From: Nocardia fusca NBRC 14340
GTDB taxonomy: Bacteria > Actinomycetota > Actinomycetes > Mycobacteriales > Mycobacteriaceae
Reading direction: 5' to 3'
Assembly: GCF_001618425.1 (NCBI RefSeq)
Contig: NZ_BDCU01000018.1
Coordinates: 1 to 64,000, forward strand
DNA: 64,000 bases
Under the pieces are notes generated by a model. The model was not told where the DNA came from, did no database searches, and was given only the letters and a program-made list of their open reading frames with translations. Each line of letters starts with the position of its first letter. Position 1 is the first letter of the stretch. Of this stretch, positions 35,548-44,547 are shown piece after piece. A program made the position numbers and the translations under genes.

Positions 35548-35765
35548 TCGATTGCTCCCTGAACGATGCTGCCCGCCCGGAAACTCATTTCCGCTGGGTC
35601 GGCACACGACGTCTGGACAGCGTGAGAGTAATGATCCGATGTTGCACCACACTTGCGTGCGTGTTTCGGGTTCCGGCGGCGCGCGCAGCGCTCGACTCCG
35701 CGGGCGCACCGCTCAGCGGGGCGATCGCCGGTACGGCAACATCTCGCAGGGCCGGGCTCGCGCCG

Positions 35766-36782
35766 TCACCTGTCGAGGAAGCGCAGCAGTTCCGCGGTGA
35801 CGAAGCCGGGGTTCTCCTCCACGAGCCAGTGTCCTGCGTTCGGCACATCCACCGCGCGCACGATATTGCTCATAGAGGGGGCGACGGTGGCTCGGACCGG
35901 GTCGAGCTGCCCCTGGGCGGTCATGAGTAGGGCCGGTACCTGTGTCGGCGGTGCCGCGCCGGTATCGCGGACATCCTGTTCGAGAGCCCGGTACAGCTCG
36001 AAGCCGCCGGTCAGGACCTCGGGCCGACTGTACGTTCGTGCGTATTCGTCGATTTCGGCCTCGGTGAACGGGGAGCGGTCCGTGGTGCCGCCGAAGGCCG
36101 TCCCCCCGAACGAGACCTGCGGGTAGAACAGCGCCAGGTATTCGCGGACGTCGTCGCCGACGACGGCCTCGGGGACACGGCGCTGGGAATGGAAGGCGAT
36201 ATGCCAGCTCATCGAACGGTAGGTGGGCGCGTCGATCGCGGGCCCCGGCAGGGGCAGGTCGAGGTAGCCGAGGCGGGCGGTATCGGCCGGGAACTGGTCG
36301 GCGTACTGGAATGCCACCGCGGCACCGAAATCGTGTCCGACGACGCGGGCGTCCCGGATTCCGAGCCGATCGGCGATCAGTGTGTGGATGTAGCGCGCCA
36401 GGGTGGCTTTGTCGTAACCGGTCGGGGAGCCGGTGCTGTCACCCAGCCCGGGGAGGTCGACGGCGTAGACGGTGTGCTGCTCGGCGAGTTCGGGCATGAT
36501 CTCCCACCAGCCGTACCAGGTCTGCGGCCACCCGTGGATCAGCACTACCGGTGTGCCGCTGCCTCCGGTCACGTAGTGCATGCGGACGCCGTCGATATCG
36601 GCGAATTCGTGCCGGAAGGTCTGCTCGAACTCGGGGTCGCCCCGGGTGGCGGCGGCGTACCGGGGGACGTCGGAGGCGGTGGTCGTGGCGCAGGCGGCGG
36701 TGCCGGCGGTGAGCAGGAGTGTGAGGGTGAGGGCCGCTACCGTGCGCGCGGAGAGGAGTCGGCGGAGTGCTGTGGCGATCAT
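35766..36782 (-). CDS. Lipoprotein alpha/beta hydrolase, epoxide-hydrolase-like
   Basis: This 338-residue protein has a lipobox-type signal (TLLLTAGTAAC) and an alpha/beta hydrolase fold: the oxyanion motif LIHGWPQTWYGW, the nucleophile elbow VVGHDFGAAVA with an Asp nucleophile, and NAGHWLVEENP for the catalytic histidine. An Asp nucleophile fits epoxide hydrolases or haloalkane dehalogenases rather than esterases. It should be anchored outside the membrane. It is divergent from the XRE-cupin regulator across a palindromic operator. Confidence 0.9.
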   Translation of the reverse strand: MIATALRRLLSARTVAALTLTLLLTAGTAACATTTASDVPRYAAATRGDPEFEQTFRHEFADIDGVRMHYVTGGSGTPVVLIHGWPQTWYGWWEIMPELAEQHTVYAVDLPGLGDSTGSPTGYDKATLARYIHTLIADRLGIRDARVVGHDFGAAVAFQYADQFPADTARLGYLDLPLPGPAIDAPTYRSMSWHIAFHSQRRVPEAVVGDDVREYLALFYPQVSFGGTAFGGTTDRSPFTEAEIDEYARTYSRPEVLTGGFELYRALEQDVRDTGAAPPTQVPALLMTAQGQLDPVRATVAPSMSNIVRAVDVPNAGHWLVEENPGFVTAELLRFLDR

Positions 36783-36864
36783 GGCATCGGTGTCCTGGTG
36801 GTAGGGAGCCGGCCTGTGCCGGAACGCCTTCAGCCTCACCGACGCGCTGTCGTCCTGACACGAA

Positions 36865-36885
36865 ATCTTGCCGTTCCGGCAAGAT
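36865..36885. promoter_or_regulatory. Palindromic operator between hydrolase and XRE-cupin genes
   Basis: ATCTTGCC (36865-36872) and GGCAAGAT (36878-36885) form a perfect inverted repeat with a 5-base spacer. It lies in the divergent intergenic region, 6 bases before the regulator's GTG, well placed for autoregulation. Confidence 0.65.
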
Positions 36886-36891
36886 GGCCAC

Positions 36892-37494
36892 GTGGACCAC
36901 GAAACAGGCGATGTGCTCGACGCGGTGGGGCCCCGGCTGCGTGCGCTGCGGCGCGACCGCGGCATCACCCTCGCCGAGCTCGCGGCGACCACCGGGGTAT
37001 CGGAGAGCACCCTCTCCCGGCTGGAGAGCGGACAACGCCGGGCGACCCTGGAGTTGCTGCTGCCGCTGGCTCGCACCTACGACGTTCCCTTGGACGACCT
37101 CGTCGGTGCCCCGCGCACCGGTGACCCACGGATCCACCTGAAGCCGATCCGGCGGTACGGAATGATGTTCATTCCGTTGTCCCGGCGGCCGGGCGGAGTG
37201 CAGGCGTTCAAAATGATCATTCCCGCGCAGCCGAAACCGCAGGAGCCGACGCCGCAGACCCACTCGGGTTTCGAATGGCTCTACGTCCTCAACGGTCGCC
37301 TGCGGCTGGTGCTGGGCGAGCGTGACCTGACCCTGCCACCCGGGGAGGCCGCCGAATTCGACACGTCCCTGCCCCACTGGCTCGGCAGCGCCGACGGGGC
37401 CGTGGTCGAACTACTCATACTGTTTGGCCCGCAGGGGATGCGTGCACATGTGAACCCGGGCAGTTATCGGCCGGACTCCGGCGCGAGCCGGTGA
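36892..37494 (+). CDS. XRE-family regulator with C-terminal cupin
   Basis: This 200-residue protein has a helix-turn-helix (GITLAELAATTGVSESTLSRLESGQRRATLELLLPLA, about residues 23-60) followed by a cupin sensor domain with HSGFEWLYVLNGRLRLVLGERDLTLPPGEAAEFDTSLPHW. The cupin is expected to sense a small ligand or metal. The GTG at 36892 is preferred over TTG 36868, which falls inside the operator palindrome. The transcript may be nearly leaderless. Its probable target is the divergent hydrolase and itself. Confidence 0.9.
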   Translation: MDHETGDVLDAVGPRLRALRRDRGITLAELAATTGVSESTLSRLESGQRRATLELLLPLARTYDVPLDDLVGAPRTGDPRIHLKPIRRYGMMFIPLSRRPGGVQAFKMIIPAQPKPQEPTPQTHSGFEWLYVLNGRLRLVLGERDLTLPPGEAAEFDTSLPHWLGSADGAVVELLILFGPQGMRAHVNPGSYRPDSGASR

Positions 37495-37516
37495 TCGGTT
37501 TCGAGGCGACGTGGGG

Positions 37517-38890
37517 TCACGCAGCGCCCGGCATCGCACTCGAGGAGGACACGGTAGCCGCCGGTCGTAGCCGCGCGAGGATGCCGTCGAGGTCGAGGGT
37601 GAACATCTCGGGCCGGAAGACGTGACCGCCGGACACCTCGTGCCATTCGTGCGGGATCCCGGCGTCGCGCAGGCGCGCGCGGAACTCCCGCTGGCCGGCC
37701 AGCACCTGGGTCTCGTTGACGCTGTCGAACCAGTTGACCGGATCCGGGCTGGTGCCGGCGACCAGGAAGATCCGTTTGTTCCGGTAGCTGTCGATCCGCT
37801 CGACCGGGTTGTCGGCGCTGACCCTGGCCTGGTTCCAGAAGGGCGCGCCGTAGATTGTGCCGCCGCCCAATTCCACTGTCGCCGAGGACAGGTTCGCCCA
37901 ATGGACGACCAGGCCGAAATCGCGACGCAGACTCGCCGGGCCGGAATGGCTGCTGACCGAAGCGAAGTGGCCGTAGTACTTCGCGGTGTACTTCAACGCA
38001 CCGAAGCCACCCATCGAGAACCCGGCGACCGCACGCCCGTCGTACTCGGCATAGGTGCGGAAATTCGCCTCGATCCAGGGGATCAGCTGGGCGATGTGGA
38101 ACGTCTCCCAGTTGCGCGGGCCGACGAACGAGCTGACCGGGTTGGAATACCAGCCCGCGCGCCCGCCGTCGGGCATCACGACGATGATCGGCTTTCCGGC
38201 GGTCAGGTCGCGGATGCCCAGGAAATCGAACTGACGGAAATCCTCGCCGCCGCCATGGAGGAGGTAGAGGACGGGATAGGTGCGTCCGCTGGTCAGGTAG
38301 TCGTCGGGAAGCAGGACGTTGACCCCGGGGTTCCAGCCGATCGCGCTGGTCTGGAACCGGTAGTACCACATACGAGGGTCGCTCTCGTTGCGGTCCACGA
38401 TCGTGAGCCCGAATCCGTCGCTGCGTCCGACGAACAACACCAGGACATCGCCGGCGGCGATGACCTCGGGATCGTCCAGGCCGTTGACGGTGGCGATCAG
38501 TGGGGAAAACGAGGCGTCGCCGTAGAAACGTGACGCCAACTCCGAGACCGTGTCTCCGGCGAGGACCTTGTATCTCGTCAGGTCGGGAATGATGAGCTGT
38601 TGTCCCGCTTCGATGGTGTCGGGGTCGGTGATCGCGCTGGCGGTGGCGATCAGTCGGTGTAGTCCGGCGTCGCCGTAGAAGCGTAATGCCAAGGCCGCCA
38701 ACGTATCCCCGGAGGCAACCTCGTACCTGGTGAAGTCGGGGATGATCAATTGTTGCCCGACATCGATGGTGTCGGGGTCGGCGATCGCGCCGGCGGTGGC
38801 GATCAGTCGGTGTAGTCCGGCGTCGCCGTAGAAGCGCAATGCCAAGGCCGGCAACGTTTCCCCTGCGACTACCGTGTGTGTTCTGACCAT
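37517..38890 (-). CDS. Three LysM repeats fused to an esterase D-type alpha/beta hydrolase
   Basis: This 457-residue protein has three LysM modules of ~51 residues near the N-terminus (residues ~3-150). The motif GDTLAALALRFYGDAGLHRLIATA is almost identical in the first two and diverged in the third. The C-terminal ~300 residues form an esterase/S-formylglutathione-hydrolase-type fold: PVLYLLHGGGEDFRQFDF, the nucleophile AGFSMGGFGALKYT, a Ser-Asp-His set with HEVSGGHVF near the end. LysM should bind peptidoglycan, yet no signal peptide is visible. The ATG at 38890 follows GAAGGGG; a GTG at 38899 is the alternative. Confidence 0.88.
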   Translation of the reverse strand: MVRTHTVVAGETLPALALRFYGDAGLHRLIATAGAIADPDTIDVGQQLIIPDFTRYEVASGDTLAALALRFYGDAGLHRLIATASAITDPDTIEAGQQLIIPDLTRYKVLAGDTVSELASRFYGDASFSPLIATVNGLDDPEVIAAGDVLVLFVGRSDGFGLTIVDRNESDPRMWYYRFQTSAIGWNPGVNVLLPDDYLTSGRTYPVLYLLHGGGEDFRQFDFLGIRDLTAGKPIIVVMPDGGRAGWYSNPVSSFVGPRNWETFHIAQLIPWIEANFRTYAEYDGRAVAGFSMGGFGALKYTAKYYGHFASVSSHSGPASLRRDFGLVVHWANLSSATVELGGGTIYGAPFWNQARVSADNPVERIDSYRNKRIFLVAGTSPDPVNWFDSVNETQVLAGQREFRARLRDAGIPHEWHEVSGGHVFRPEMFTLDLDGILARLRPAATVSSSSAMPGAA

Positions 38891-39422
38891 TTGAATCACC
38901 CCTTCAATAGCAGATTGCTCTAGTGTCCAACGTGGGTAATTCGTTGTCCAGTAGTTCAGAAGAACTGGTTGTTCAGCGAAGACGTTGCCCTATGGCGAGA
39001 TTCGGCGGCGAGTTGAGCGATGATCGGAATGTCGATCCGTGTGACCTTATACACTCCAGACATCGAGATTTTGCCCATCTTCCATACGACCCCCGAAAGC
39101 CGCGCCGGGCCGCGGCGCCAACCCAATGCCGGGCTCACGGTTGTGACCGGGTTCCGCGGCGTGGTCCGGACCGGTGTTCGGACAGACGACGCCCGCCGCT
39201 GTCGCATCCTCGGCCACCGGCCACCGGCCACCGGCCACCCCGGCCCGCGGTATGCGCCCGCTTCCCTGGATCGGGTTGCACGCCGAGACGCGGACGATGC
39301 GTAGGCCGTCCCAGAGTGGGTAACTCGGCAGGCGCAGTACGTCCTACCAGCGCAAACGACGCAATATGCGGTAACCGCAGTATCGCGGATCCAGCTACCG
39401 ATATATCGAGGAGGACTCAGTG
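38891..39422. other. Intergenic stretch with a short tandem repeat
   Basis: I see no gene in these 532 bases. The stretch includes the promoter regions of the divergent LysM-esterase and small secreted-protein genes, a tandem repeat at 39212-39239, and a GAGGAGG ribosome site at its end (39408-39414). Confidence 0.4.
39212..39239. repeat. Four tandem copies of a 7-bp repeat
   Basis: GGCCACC is repeated four times head to tail. It is a simple-sequence tract outside any recognised gene. Confidence 0.9.
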
Positions 39423-39728
39423 ATGTACACGATCGGTCACCACAGCGGCGGGGTACGCCGGTTGTGGGCAGGCGCAGTGCTCGCCGTAATTCTTGTCGGG
39501 GGTGGGTCCGCCGCGGCGACCGCGCAGCCGGTGCCCGAGGACCAGCAGTCGCTGGAGGCGGCGCTGCAGGCGCTGATGGGGGCGACGGTCGAATCCGTCG
39601 AGGTCGACCTGTCCAGCGGTGCCCCCGAGTTGGAGGTCGACATGCGAACCCGTGACGGCGCCGGCTACGAGGTGACGGTCGATATGAGCACCGCCACGGT
39701 GCTGTCCGTCGAACCGGACGACGACTGA
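39423..39728 (+). CDS. Small secreted PepSY-like protein
   Basis: This 101-residue protein has a basic start, a hydrophobic segment and an AAATAQP-like cleavage region (about residues 28-36), so it is probably exported. The mature ~65 residues alternate valine and acidic residues (VESVEVDLSSGAPELEVDMRTRDGAGYEVTVDMSTATVLSVE) like one PepSY domain. A GAGGAGG site 8 bases before the ATG decides the start. The function is unknown. Confidence 0.8.
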   Translation: MYTIGHHSGGVRRLWAGAVLAVILVGGGSAAATAQPVPEDQQSLEAALQALMGATVESVEVDLSSGAPELEVDMRTRDGAGYEVTVDMSTATVLSVEPDDD

Positions 39729-39901
39729 GCCGGGACCCGGCGCCGCCGGTCGGCGGACCGCTCTGCTGGTGCCGCCGAAACGCCGCGCCGGGTCGAACGG
39801 AGGACGAATCCACGACCGGGAAACAGGTTCGGGGTGGGCGCCCGGGCAGTGCCGGTGCGCATCGGCCATCTGCCGAGCCAGTGCGAAGGCCGAGTCGTCG
39901 G

Positions 39902-40726
39902 TCACCGTGGGGTGCCCGGAACTCGGGCGTCCTCCGGTGGAGGTGTGCGCCGGATCTTCGACATGATCCGGGCAACGAGTTCGTCGAGGCGGTCCTGGTG
40001 GGCACCCGCCCAGTAGACCCGGGTGCAGCCGGTGCATCGGCGGAAGGTGTCGTGATAGCGGCGGGTGAGGGGAGGTAGCCGGTCGATCACGTCGGCTTTC
40101 GCTACGTCTGCCAGGGATGCGCCGCAGCGGAGGCAGCGGGTGAGTGGGGCCAGGCAGTTGGCCAGGTCGAGGCGGTCGATCACCTCCACCACCTGATCGA
40201 TCGGAAGGTCGGCGCGCACGAAGAGGCCGTGGGAGACGATACGGCGGGCGAGCAGACCGCGGTCCCGGGTGAGCAGGATGCGGTGGTCATTCATGGCGAT
40301 CTCGGCGAGCTGCGGGTCTTCGGCGTCGAATTCACAGCGGACGTCGAGACCCATCAGCCGTAACAGTCGAGCGGCGCCCCCGAGATTGACGTCGACGAGT
40401 AGGCGCGGTTCACGCAGCGGGTGCGGGCGCACCCGGGTCAGTGCGGCGATATCGAGGCTCTCGAACACCGGGTAGACGGCGAGCCGATCGCCGGCGTCCG
40501 GACGGTGCCGGAAGTCGACCGATTCACCGTTCACCAGCAGAAGGTCGATTTCGGTGTGCGGGATACCGGCCGCCTCGACGATGTCCTTCACGGTCTGATG
40601 GGGACGTACCGGGCGCTGAAGTACCGAGAACCGGGACCGCGGGGGTAGGAAGTCGTTCAGCTCGGCGTAGACACGTAACTCGAGGCTGTCGTGTCCTTCG
40701 ACGATATCGCCGGTGTACGTCTCCAT
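39902..40726 (-). CDS. Mut7-C domain protein with N-terminal ubiquitin-like domain
   Basis: This 274-residue protein has residues ~12-95 forming a ThiS/MoaD-like ubiquitin fold (LELRVYAELNDFLP...DLLLVNGESVDF...DRLAVYP). The C-terminal Mut7-C/PIN-like RNase module has LVDVNLGGAARLLRLMGLDV, ILLTRDRGLL and a zinc-ribbon CLRCG...CTGC. This architecture is recurrent in actinobacteria and is thought to be RNA-processing, though no substrate is known. The start at 40726 has an ACGGAG site upstream. It is downstream of, and co-oriented with, the mycolyltransferase-like gene. Confidence 0.9.
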   Translation of the reverse strand: METYTGDIVEGHDSLELRVYAELNDFLPPRSRFSVLQRPVRPHQTVKDIVEAAGIPHTEIDLLLVNGESVDFRHRPDAGDRLAVYPVFESLDIAALTRVRPHPLREPRLLVDVNLGGAARLLRLMGLDVRCEFDAEDPQLAEIAMNDHRILLTRDRGLLARRIVSHGLFVRADLPIDQVVEVIDRLDLANCLAPLTRCLRCGASLADVAKADVIDRLPPLTRRYHDTFRRCTGCTRVYWAGAHQDRLDELVARIMSKIRRTPPPEDARVPGTPR

Positions 40727-40919
40727 GATCGAACTCCGTACGGGAATCCACGCCACTCGAAACCGTGTGCGACCCCGCAGTCTACTCACGGATTCCGGCT
40801 CTGCTTCTCAGCGGGAGGGCGCCGGCCCGGCGAGCTTCGCGGGGGCTGTGCCGGGGCGACGCCGACCCGGTGCGCCGGACGTCGGAGTCCGCTCGTGATT
40901 CGAGCCGGGGAGTTCGACC

Positions 40920-40958
40920 CTCATCAGGCGTCCGACCGAATCGCGGACGCCTGATGAG
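40920..40958 (-). terminator. Strong hairpin after the mycolyltransferase-like gene
   Basis: A 15-bp perfect stem (CTCATCAGGCGTCCG with CGGACGCCTGATGAG) encloses a 9-base loop and begins 5 bases after the stop at 40964 on the minus strand. Confidence 0.85.
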
Positions 40959-40963
40959 TACCG

Positions 40964-41926
40964 TCAGTGGGCCCCGAGTACGTCCAGGATCATCGGGCGG
41001 GCGGTGGCGAGTGCCCGACCCCAGTAGGGCCAGGTGTGGGTGCCGTCGACGATGTCGATACGGGCCGGGATACCCAGCGCCGCGACCCGGTCGCGGAAGA
41101 TCTGCGTGCCCACCGCGGCTGTCGCCTCCAGCCCCATGGCGTTCACCGTGTTGCCGACCCCGTACGGCACATCGGGAGCCCCGGGACTACCGTTGCCGGC
41201 CGAGACGTACATCGGCAGGCCGCGCAGGAGTTCGGCTTGCACGGTCGGATCGTTGCGGGTCCAGGCCGGGTCACCGACCGGCCCCCACATATCGTCCACG
41301 TTGAACCGGCCCTCGTCCCACAGCGCGGCGCGGACCGCTTCGTTCCACATCGGGAAAGTCGGGTTCAGGAATCCGGAGAAGGATCCGGCGAACTTGAACT
41401 GGTCACGGTGGTGCGCGGCCAATGTCAGCGCGGCCCCGCCGCCCATGGAGGCGCCCACGATGGCCTTGTTGGTCCGCGACACCCCGTATCCGGCGAGGAA
41501 GGCGGGCAATTCACGGGTGAGGAAGGTTTCCCACTTGTACGTTTCCGCCTGGCCGTTGGTCCCGCTGGGCCGGTACCAGTCGGTGTAGAAACTGGAACGG
41601 CCGCCGACCGGGAAGACCAGGGTGACATTGTCGCCCGCGAACTGCCGCAGGGCGTCGGTATCACTGGTCCACTGACTGTGGTCGGCCGGCGCGCGGAGGC
41701 CGTCGAGAACGTAGAGCGCCGCACTGCCACCGCGCGCCGCCCACTGCACCTGGACCTTGATCGGTCCCATGCCGGAGGGTACGAAGAGTTCTTCGTACCC
41801 ACCCGCCGGGGCCCGCAGCACCGGAGTGCCCAACGGGGACGCGCTGACCACTGCCCCGCCCACCCAGGTGGTCAGGACCATCGACGCAACAACCGCAGCG
41901 ACTCTCCGCAGCCGCTTCCGCACCAC
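40964..41926 (-). CDS. Mycolyltransferase-like secreted esterase (antigen 85 family)
   Basis: This protein of about 320 residues has a basic/hydrophobic signal peptide and a fold of the antigen 85 group: ELFVPSGMGPIKVQVQWA, YVLDGLRAP, the nucleophile AIVGASMGGGAALTLAAHH, GSFSGFLNP, and HTWPYWG near the C-terminus for the histidine. Such proteins transfer mycolic acid to trehalose or arabinogalactan, so it supports a mycolate-containing host. Start choice: GTG at 41926 is preceded by AAGGAG at normal spacing; the longer GTG at 41947 is less well placed. Confidence 0.9.
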   Translation of the reverse strand: MVRKRLRRVAAVVASMVLTTWVGGAVVSASPLGTPVLRAPAGGYEELFVPSGMGPIKVQVQWAARGGSAALYVLDGLRAPADHSQWTSDTDALRQFAGDNVTLVFPVGGRSSFYTDWYRPSGTNGQAETYKWETFLTRELPAFLAGYGVSRTNKAIVGASMGGGAALTLAAHHRDQFKFAGSFSGFLNPTFPMWNEAVRAALWDEGRFNVDDMWGPVGDPAWTRNDPTVQAELLRGLPMYVSAGNGSPGAPDVPYGVGNTVNAMGLEATAAVGTQIFRDRVAALGIPARIDIVDGTHTWPYWGRALATARPMILDVLGAH

Positions 41927-42101
41927 CCACCGACTCCTTGTACGCACCCGCTACTCCTCAATGGTCTCGGATACCGGTCGGGTGAGCACGCTACCGAAGC
42001 AACCCGGATTCACCCGCGCGCCGCACAGGCGTCTCGCGGATTTTTCCCCTTTCGCGCCGAACAAGGTCCTTCGGAGCGTGCACCTCGCGAACCCGCAGGT
42101 C

Positions 42102-42950
42102 TCACGGCATCCGGGCAGTTCCACCCAACCCGACGTCGAGCACCGTTCCGGTGACATAGCGCCCGGTCTCGCCGACGAGATGGCCGACGGCGTCGGCGAT
42201 CGCTTCGGGCGGGCACCACGGGATCCGCATGGGGCTCATCCGCGCGTACCGCTCTTCGACGTCGTGGCGGGAGGGATTGTCGAGATCGGGGGCGAACAGG
42301 GAGTACAGGGCCGGATTGTGGAGCATCGGGGTGTCCACATTCGTGGGACATACGACATTCGCGGTGATACCGCTTTCCGCGTATTCGAGGGCGACGGATT
42401 TGACGAGCCCGATCACGCCCCATTTCGACGCCGAATAATGCGCGAGGTTCGGGGTGCCCTGCCGGCCGCTCATCGAGGAGATGGCGACGATCCGGCCCCA
42501 GCCGGTGGTCATATGGGGGAGTGCCGCCCGGATGCAGTGGAAGGTGCCGGTCAGGTTGGTGGCGAGCATATCGGCCCACATGCGGTCGGAGAGTTCGGTG
42601 ACCGGCGCGAATCCGACGATGCCCGCGGCGGTGACGAGAATGTCGATACTGCCGGTCCGGGCGGCGACGGTCCCGGCGAACGCGGTGACAGCGGCGGAGT
42701 CGCGGACGTCGAGCAAGCCGGTGTGGCAGGCGCCGCCGTCCGCTTCGATCAGCCGCGCTGTTTCGGTCAGGTCGTCCTCGGTGGCCAGCGGATAGGGGGC
42801 GGTATCGCCGGGTGCGCAGAGGTCCGCGAGCCATACGGTGGCACCACGCCGGGCCAGTGCCCGGCCGATGGCTCGTCCCTGCCCCCGTGCGGCACCGGTG
42901 ACGATCGCCGTGCGCCCGCCGAGGTCACCGCTGGTTGCGTCGTCCGTCAT
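42102..42950 (-). CDS. SDR of the mycofactocin-coupled type
   Basis: This protein of about 282 residues has TGAARGQGRAIGRALA, the extended acidic insertion after strand 2 (ADLCAPGDTAPYPLATEDDLTETARLIEADGG), the Ser-Tyr-Lys triad in AISSMSGRQGTP and YSASKWGV, and the C-terminal YVTGTVLDVGLGG. The APYPLATxEDL insertion is diagnostic of mycofactocin-dependent SDRs (carveol dehydrogenase-like), which hold NAD tightly. Start at 42950 has GGGAG six bases upstream, inside the 3' end of the acyl-CoA ligase gene. The redox partner mycofactocin genes are not in this window. Confidence 0.88.
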   Translation of the reverse strand: MTDDATSGDLGGRTAIVTGAARGQGRAIGRALARRGATVWLADLCAPGDTAPYPLATEDDLTETARLIEADGGACHTGLLDVRDSAAVTAFAGTVAARTGSIDILVTAAGIVGFAPVTELSDRMWADMLATNLTGTFHCIRAALPHMTTGWGRIVAISSMSGRQGTPNLAHYSASKWGVIGLVKSVALEYAESGITANVVCPTNVDTPMLHNPALYSLFAPDLDNPSRHDVEERYARMSPMRIPWCPPEAIADAVGHLVGETGRYVTGTVLDVGLGGTARMP

Positions 42951-44547
42951 CGTCATCTCCCGCACTCGTCTCGACCAACTGCTCGACCTGCGCTTTGGCG
43001 ATCTTCCCGCCCGGCGCCAACGGCATGCTCTCCAGCACGCGCAGCCGTTCCGGCAGGTACTCCCGGGTGATGCCCTGTGCGCGCAGCCAGGCGTTGAGGT
43101 CGGCGAGCGACAGCTGATCGGTCCCCGGAACCAAGGTCACCGCCGCGCACAGCCGCTCCCCGAACAGCGGATCGGGTACGCCGACCGCGGCGACCATTTC
43201 CACCGCGGGATGTTCACGAATGAAATCCTCCACTTCCAGGGCGGAGATGTTCTTGCCGCCGCGGATGATCAGGTCGGCCAGACGGCCCACCACGCGCAGC
43301 CGGTCGGAATCGTCGACTTCGACGATATCGCCGAGCCGGATCCAGCCGTCGTCGGTGAAGAGTTCGGCGTTGGCGGCGTCGTCGTTCCAGTAACCGGGGG
43401 ACATGAGTGGCCCGCGGACCGCCGGTTGCCCACGCCGGACACCCGGACCTCGGGTGCCACCCTCGAGGATGCGGACGTTCATCGCCTCGATGAGCCGGCC
43501 ACCGGTGCCGAGCCGGGTTTCCTCGTCGTCATGGACGGTCGTGGCGCTCGCCGCGCCGGTTTCGTTGGAGCCGTAGAACTGAAGTACCAGCGCGCCGGTG
43601 GTTTCTTCGAAACGCCGCGCTTCGGCGTAGGGCACGGCCTCACCGCCGGTGAACATGATTCGCAGCGCGTCGGCCCGGGACACCGCTCGGTCCGGGGTCT
43701 GCAGCATCATCCGGAACTGGGTGCTCACACAGGCGAGGATCGTGGCGCGGTACTCGGCCATCAGATCGATCGCGACCGCCGGATCGAAGCGGTGCATCAC
43801 CAACGCCGGGCGGCCGAGGAGCGCGGGCAGGAAATGCGAGGTCCACAGCCCGAATCCGAAGGGCGCGGGCACGAACGCGGCGACGATCTCCCGGGCGTCC
43901 ATCTGCGCGTTCCGGCAGGCGATCGCGGCGAACGCACTCCATCGTCGCTGGGTCTGCATGACGAGCTTCGGCCGGCCCGTGGTGCCGGAGGTGCTGTTGA
44001 GCAGGCATACATCGTCCACCGAGAATTCCCGGACCGGCGCCGGGCGGCCCGCGTGCTCCACGGTGCCGTCGGTGCCGACCTGTAGCCCGTCGACGATCAC
44101 CAGGTGCGCCGGGGCCGTGTGGCGCGCCCGCAGTTCTTCCGACAGGTCCGATACGGGGACACCCCGGTTCTCGCGGGCGGTGACGAGCACGGTGGACCCC
44201 GAGGCCGACATCAGATGCGCGACTTCCGCCGGGCCGGACCGGGCCCCGACGGCGACCGCGAGGATCCCCGCGCGGTAGGCGCCGACGAGCGTGGCGTGGA
44301 ATTCCATGGTGTCGGGCAGATACACCGCGACCGCGGGAATCTCTCCGAGCGAGAGCAGTGCCGCGCAGACCCGGTCGGCGAGGCGATCGTAGTCGGCCCA
44401 GGTGGTGGTCCCGGCCAGGCTGATATAGGCGGGTTCGTCCGCGCGGGTGCGGGCCCAATGGCGGACCAGATCGCCGACGGCGTAGCCGGTGTACGCCTCC
44501 GGGTCCACTGTGAATCCGGGGAGATCGGCCAGGGGCACGTGTTCCAT
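42925..44547 (-). CDS. AMP-dependent acyl-CoA ligase
   Basis: This 540-residue adenylate-forming enzyme has VCLLNSTSGTTGRPKLVM (A3), the A5 LQFYGSNETGAAS, GWIRLGDIVEVD (A7), RLADLIIRGGKNISALEVEDFI (A8) and GGKIAKAQV with the catalytic lysine near the C-terminus. SNETG in place of the usual T-E-T is a variant seen in some cyclohexanecarboxylate or aromatic acid ligases. It overlaps the SDR and is adjacent to livF, so it probably activates the compound imported by the transporter. Confidence 0.9.
   Translation of the reverse strand: MEHVPLADLPGFTVDPEAYTGYAVGDLVRHWARTRADEPAYISLAGTTTWADYDRLADRVCAALLSLGEIPAVAVYLPDTMEFHATLVGAYRAGILAVAVGARSGPAEVAHLMSASGSTVLVTARENRGVPVSDLSEELRARHTAPAHLVIVDGLQVGTDGTVEHAGRPAPVREFSVDDVCLLNSTSGTTGRPKLVMQTQRRWSAFAAIACRNAQMDAREIVAAFVPAPFGFGLWTSHFLPALLGRPALVMHRFDPAVAIDLMAEYRATILACVSTQFRMMLQTPDRAVSRADALRIMFTGGEAVPYAEARRFEETTGALVLQFYGSNETGAASATTVHDDEETRLGTGGRLIEAMNVRILEGGTRGPGVRRGQPAVRGPLMSPGYWNDDAANAELFTDDGWIRLGDIVEVDDSDRLRVVGRLADLIIRGGKNISALEVEDFIREHPAVEMVAAVGVPDPLFGERLCAAVTLVPGTDQLSLADLNAWLRAQGITREYLPERLRVLESMPLAPGGKIAKAQVEQLVETSAGDDDDGRRNQR

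Noticed and set aside
38891..40005. Long minus-strand frame through the region of the small secreted protein
   Set aside because: It is Arg/Pro/Ser-rich in every part and runs through the tandem repeat and the promoter region.
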